A DNA stretch of 64,000 nucleotides, from positions 32,454,536 to 32,518,535 of the forward strand of contig NC_067198.1 of NCBI RefSeq assembly GCF_000699445.3, read 5' to 3'. Positions 59,815-64,000 of the stretch are shown here, piece by piece; within the stretch, counting starts at the first letter, position 1, and each line of letters starts with the position of its first letter. The notes under the pieces were generated by a model. It saw only the letters and a program-made list of their open reading frames with translations, ran no database searches and was not told where the DNA came from. The stretch comes from Schistosoma haematobium. Taxonomy: Eukaryota; Platyhelminthes; Trematoda; Strigeidida; Schistosomatidae. The position numbers were made by a program, and so were the translations under genes.

Positions 59815-60065
59815 AATAGTTGAGATCATGAGTCAGTTAAAGCTAGACCACCATATGACACCTAAAAGCACTGGATAGCCGTTCCGTCTTGCTGTGGGAC
59901 TCCTCAGCAGTGAGAATCCACGAGCTTGTCTCACGAGAAGTCCCACAATAGCAAGAAAAACGGCCGTTTAGTGCTTCTAGGTTTTCCATGGTGATCTAGC
60001 TTTAATTGACTCACGATCTCAACTATTGAAATTACTATAATATCTACAAAAACCTCTCCTGATAT
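59815..60065. mobile_element. SINE foldback
   Basis: Minus copy 59815-59933 and plus copy 59934-60065 head-to-head. The minus ribozyme keeps CTGAGGAG but has GGAA for GAAA; the plus one is broken. Arms of about 110 bp. Confidence 0.85.
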
Positions 60066-60069
60066 TAGT

Positions 60070-60887
60070 TTGTTGAGAAACATCCATTCAAGTGATAATA
60101 TTATTACAGAATCTTTATTTATTCGATAGTTTGACTGATAGTTAATTCTCACGTAAACAATTTCAACAAATCATCTGATTTTCTTAGTAAACAACATTCA
60201 TTTACATTGATATTTATCAGATAAAATTTTATCTCAAGCAAAAGTCTTGGAAATCAAATATGTAATCTGATAAATATACGATTGTACAGCTTGATAACAA
60301 ATCTGTTGAAAAGAGATCCCTTCGCTGAACTTCGTGTTTTTAATCTGATATACGGCACAATATTTCAGTGATTAATAATGTTTTTGAATGACATTATAGA
60401 ATGTCAATGGTGATAACATTCTAGTGAATAACTAACTTCCAGTTGGTTTAAATTCAAATTATTGCATTTTCACTTTGTAATGATTACCTCATTCATTGTA
60501 AGCGGTGGGTATGATTAAGTCAATTTATTCTGTTATCTACAGGATTTACAAAATGAAATTTGTTTAATTGAGGATTTTTTAAAAACCCGATTCCAGCTTT
60601 TTATGCTCTTTTATTTATAATCATAAATAAATAAGATTGATTCATTCATACATAACTTGTTCTTATATATGCAACCCTGTTAATTAGTGCATAACAGATT
60701 TAGTAATGAGTTTCCCTGATAGTTTACAACTAAATGACTTGCTACCTGGATAGTTGTCACCATTTATAAACTACTAACAAGTACAGCATGTTTTTGTCGC
60801 AAAACGTACGACTTCTATAACTTAGTTTTTTTCCATAGGTGAACAGCTTAAATATTTTGAGGTCAGGTTATGTCAACTTTCATGCTG
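60070..60887. other. AT-rich stretch
   Basis: Nothing recognised. Confidence 0.5.
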
Positions 60888-60895
60888 AGTAAAAA

Positions 60896-61819
60896 GCTTA
60901 CTTACTTACACTTGTCACCCCTCGTGGAGTAGCTCAGACTGCCCATCAGCACTCTCCATTCAACCCTATCTTGGGCAAACCTTTCCAGTTGTTTCCAATT
61001 GCTATCCATACTTCTTATGTTTCCTTCCGATTCCCGACGGAGTGTGTTCTTTGCTCTTCCGCTTTTTCGTTTCTCTTCAGGATTCTAACTTAGCACTTGC
61101 CTCATGTTGCATCTTGGTGATTTTCGAAATGTATTTCCTGTCTACTTCTAACGTCTTTTCCTAGTTTTCTTTTCACCTCGAAGCTGGTTTATTCTCTCCC
61201 ACAGTAAGCTGTTGCTCATGGCATACAGTCAACAACGGACATTCAGTATCTTACGTAAACAATTGTTTACAAATACTTGTACCTTCCCGATGATGGTTGT
61301 AGTGGTTCTCCAAGTTACAGCTCCGTACAGTAGAACTATCTTGAGGTTCATATTGAAGATTCTGACTTTGATAATGGTTGAAAGTTGTCTTGAGTTCCAT
61401 ATGTTCTTCAATTGTAGGAATGCGGCCCTTGCTTTGTCCATCCATGAATTTATGTCTGCATCCGATTCTCCTTTTTCATCGATGATGCTGTCCAGGTATG
61501 TGAAAGATTCCACATCTTCCAGAGTTCCTCCATCAAGTGTGATTGGGTTGATGTTGTCTGTGTTGTATTTGATGATCCTGCTTTTTTCTTTGTGTATGTT
61601 GGGACCTACTGATGCAGAGGCTGTTGCTACACTAGTTGTCTTGACTTACATTTGTTCGTGTGCATGGGATAGAAGGACTAGGTCATTCACAAAGTCCAAA
61701 TCTTATAATTTATTCTGAGCTGTCCATTGTATTTCTCATTTTCCCTCAGATGTCGAGGTCTTCATAACTCAGTCGACCTGGGGAAGTGAAAGTGGGAGAA
61801 TAAGCAACCTTATCTGACC
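60896..61819 (-). mobile_element. RTE-like LINE, older subfamily, TSD AGTAAAAA
   Basis: 924-bp 5'-truncated insertion on the minus strand, from a CTTACTTAC tail at 60896 to the reverse transcriptase start near 61819. The 8-bp TSD is at 60888-60895 and 61820-61827. Recognisable words include MESFTYLDSIIDEKGESDAD and KVRIFNMNLKIVLLYGA. Several frameshifts. Confidence 0.9.
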
Positions 61820-62060
61820 AGTAAAAATGCATCTACAGAATATTTTAAGTATTAATTATTAACAAAATAACATTTTATTTGGAAGAAAAATCAGATGTCT
61901 ACTTGACAGACTTTAAAATATTACAAATATTTAATATAGAATATTAGTGTGTATACTTTTTTGGAATCTAAATCATATAAATTGACAAAACAATTCCACT
62001 GTATATGATTGACGATCCTTCATTATTTCATACTTATATTTTATGGATAATTATTCATAA

Positions 62061-62266
62061 CTTACTTACTTACTTACGCCTGCTACTCTCAAAGAAGCAT
62101 AGGCCGCCGACCAGAATTCTCCAACCCACTCTGTCCTGGGCCTTCCTTTCTAGTTCTATCCAACTTTTGTTCATTTTTCTCATGTCTGCTTCCATTTCTT
62201 GACGTAATGTGTTCTTTGATCTTCCTCTTTTTCTTTGGCCTTGAGGATTCCATGTGAGGGCTTGTT
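62061..62266 (-). mobile_element. RTE-like LINE 3' stub with 12-bp TSD
   Basis: Tail at 62061-62076, ORF end to 62266. Flanks AATTATTCATAA (62049-62060) and AATTATCCATAA (62267-62278), one mismatch. Confidence 0.85.
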
Positions 62267-62278
62267 AATTATCCATAA

Positions 62279-63029
62279 GGTTTATATGAATTACAATGAA
62301 CATCATCAACTCATACTGTATATCGATGTGAATACTCAAGATTAAATTAAAAGTTGGAATATTCAAAATTGTTGAAAATGAAATATAGAAATGAAAAATT
62401 ATCAAATGAAAACAAAGTGATTAACACATTCATTCACATGTGAGTTTGTCCTGAATTAATTGGTCTCTTTTTTACTTTGATTTATTGAGTTAATATCTGT
62501 AGTAGTTTGTTGAATACAACACTAAATTGCTTCAAGAAGATATCATTAAAATTTGAAATAAGTTTTATTTTAACCCTTAATCTGATTCCAGTTAGATCGT
62601 GTAAATGATTGTTATTAAAATATTCATGTCGCCAATCCTTGTATATAATTATCGACTTAATCCGCGTTAGTGAATAATGGAATTAAAATAAATCAAATAC
62701 GAGAATTGAGTTTTGATTATGTATATTTCATACAATCGTTGATTAAGACAAACGAGCGGAGAAACGAAGCAAAGTGACGCTTAGTGGAGGCGTGTGAGCC
62801 GACTCGATTTAATCAAGCGTGTATCGATATTTATAATCAGATAAAAATAAGCTACAGACATGTGATTAGTGAGATAAGCAATCAACACATATACGATCAT
62901 ATAACAAACAGTCAAGGTTGATAAGCGAATAATTAACAAAGTCAAATATGTGACTCAAGTAGAATGAATAAATTGACCTGCCCAGAAGCCAGAATATGTT
63001 ATGTGGACTTAACATAGTAACCGACATTA
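62279..63029. other. AT-rich, unrecognised; 62740-62830 more GC-rich
   Basis: No gene seen. The patch at 62740-62830 (GAGCGGAGAAACGAAGC) is compositionally distinct but unmatched in the window. Confidence 0.4.
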
Positions 63030-63034
63030 CAAAC

Positions 63035-63450
63035 TGATATGCTTGAATGTTGTTACAAGTTCACCTTACTCGTTAACGGAACGAAGGTTAAAGATACAGC
63101 TACACGATAGGCTAATCTAATCCATTGTCCCCGGCCCTGATAACTATATAAAGAAGTCTTGATGAGGCCTGAAGAGTGTATTCTACAAGCACTCAGAAAA
63201 TACGAGGTCACTAAGCTCACAAATCAAGCTTATTTATACAATTATAGAAACCCCCTTGGGAGAGCCAAAAAATAGCGTACTAAAAAATGTACGTCAACCA
63301 ACGACAGTCAAGTATTTCCGAGTAGAAAATGTAAGATGTAGGTTAACTAAGCGTCTTTTGGCGCGAAAACACAAAAACCACATTTTCAGAATAAAATTAC
63401 AAAATTAGGACATTGTCCAAGTGAGTTCTGGGGATCTGAAGTCCTCAACA
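63035..63450 (-). mobile_element. Solo LTR with 5-bp TSD (CAAAC)
   Basis: 416 bp. On the minus strand it starts TGTTGAGGACTTCAGATCC and ends GCATATCA. CAAAC lies at 63030-63034 and 63451-63455. A TATA-like GTATAAATAAGC sits on the minus strand near 63235. Confidence 0.87.
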
Positions 63451-63549
63451 CAAACTAGATGTTTGTTTCATACATCTATATATTAATTTCTGTAAGTATT
63501 GATATAAACATATCAATCTTAATTAAATTAAATGAATATAATTATACTT

Positions 63550-64000
63550 AGACGTTAACACAGTTGGATGCCGGCTCATTGGTCTATAGCTTAAGCGCTC
63601 GCGCGCGAAACCAGTAGGTCCTGGGTTCGAATCTCGCAGGGGGTGAGGTCGTGGACGCTCAAAATCGTTTGCAATGGCGCAGGTGCATACACTCTTTGTG
63701 TTTTCCCAAATTCTAATCTCCTGATTCCTCCTTGTCTCTTTTTTTCTCTTCTCAAATTTATTTCACTGGATTATACTCTTCAAATAACATCTCCAAACCC
63801 TAATCTTCCCGACTACTGCTTATACTCTTACTACCTCTACCACTATGGGATTTGAATGGGCAACTGCATCTCTTTGCTAATTTGGTATGGTAACTCGAAC
63901 TGATGTACGTACGTACGAAGTTCTACGTTGTTACTGACTGACTGACTGCTGAAGAGTCCCACAATAAGACGAAACGGCCGCCCAGTGCTTCCAGGTTTCC
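63550..64000 (+). mobile_element. Hammerhead SINE interrupted by a LINE 3' end
   Basis: The SINE head (63550-63657) has A box TGGTCTATAGC and B box GGTTCGAATC. Its ribozyme resumes at 63948 (CTGAAGAG, GACGAAAC) and continues past the window. The cleavage triplet reads GCC, so it should not cut. Confidence 0.85.
63658..63947 (+). mobile_element. RSQWRR-type LINE 3' end inserted in a SINE
   Basis: 290 bp starting in the coding end (CTCAAAATCGTTTGCAATGG, compare 57186) and finishing in a (GACT)n tail (63932-63947). Confidence 0.82.

Overview
The window looks like nuclear DNA of a blood fluke (genus Schistosoma or a close relative). It is AT-rich and intron-rich. It is full of schistosome-type repeats: a tRNA-derived SINE carrying a hammerhead ribozyme (Smalpha-like), an RTE-type LINE ending in (GTAA)n, Penelope-like elements with a GIY-YIG endonuclease, and solo LTRs. 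The species cannot be decided from the sequence alone.

Only one cellular gene is clear. It lies on the + strand from 7067 to 23377 and encodes a flagellar coiled-coil protein, CFAP58 (formerly CCDC147). I assembled seven coding exons with consistent phases: 7067-7204, 7248-7609, 10902-11076, 12069-12383, 16160-17380, 20680-20904 and 23102-23377. They give about 903 residues, against about 872 in human. The first intron is only 43 bp; the others are 1.0 to 3.8 kb and loaded with transposon debris. The last intron pair carries two almost identical LINE fragments in opposite orientation around exon 6.

Outside the gene the window is an archive of insertions, many of which can be delimited by target-site duplications (TSDs). 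These include RTE fragments (39056-39996, 52822-53655, 60896-61819, 62061-62266, 24247-24392) and a Penelope-like insertion at 35557-36903 bounded by a 42-bp direct repeat. There are three solo LTRs of one family with 5-bp TSDs (20012-20394, 48220-48622, 63035-63450). A short unclassified element has three copies with 7-bp TSDs (27445-27763, 30049-30594, 32568-32847). Nested insertions are clear: RTE in Penelope at 39.0 kb, SINE in the 7-bp-TSD element at 30.2 kb, and a LINE 3' end in a SINE at 63.7 kb.

The most unusual structures are the repeated head-to-head (foldback) SINE pairs, the best of which (54402-54700) carries two hammerhead cores that look intact on opposite strands. Next are a tandem hammerhead-SINE dimer (55254-55834), a roughly 640-bp foldback whose loop is degenerate telomere repeat (47024-47665), and a conserved hammerhead-like box near the 3' ends of the Penelope-like elements. 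From 41.6 to 47.0 kb and in several other stretches I see only AT-rich non-coding DNA.
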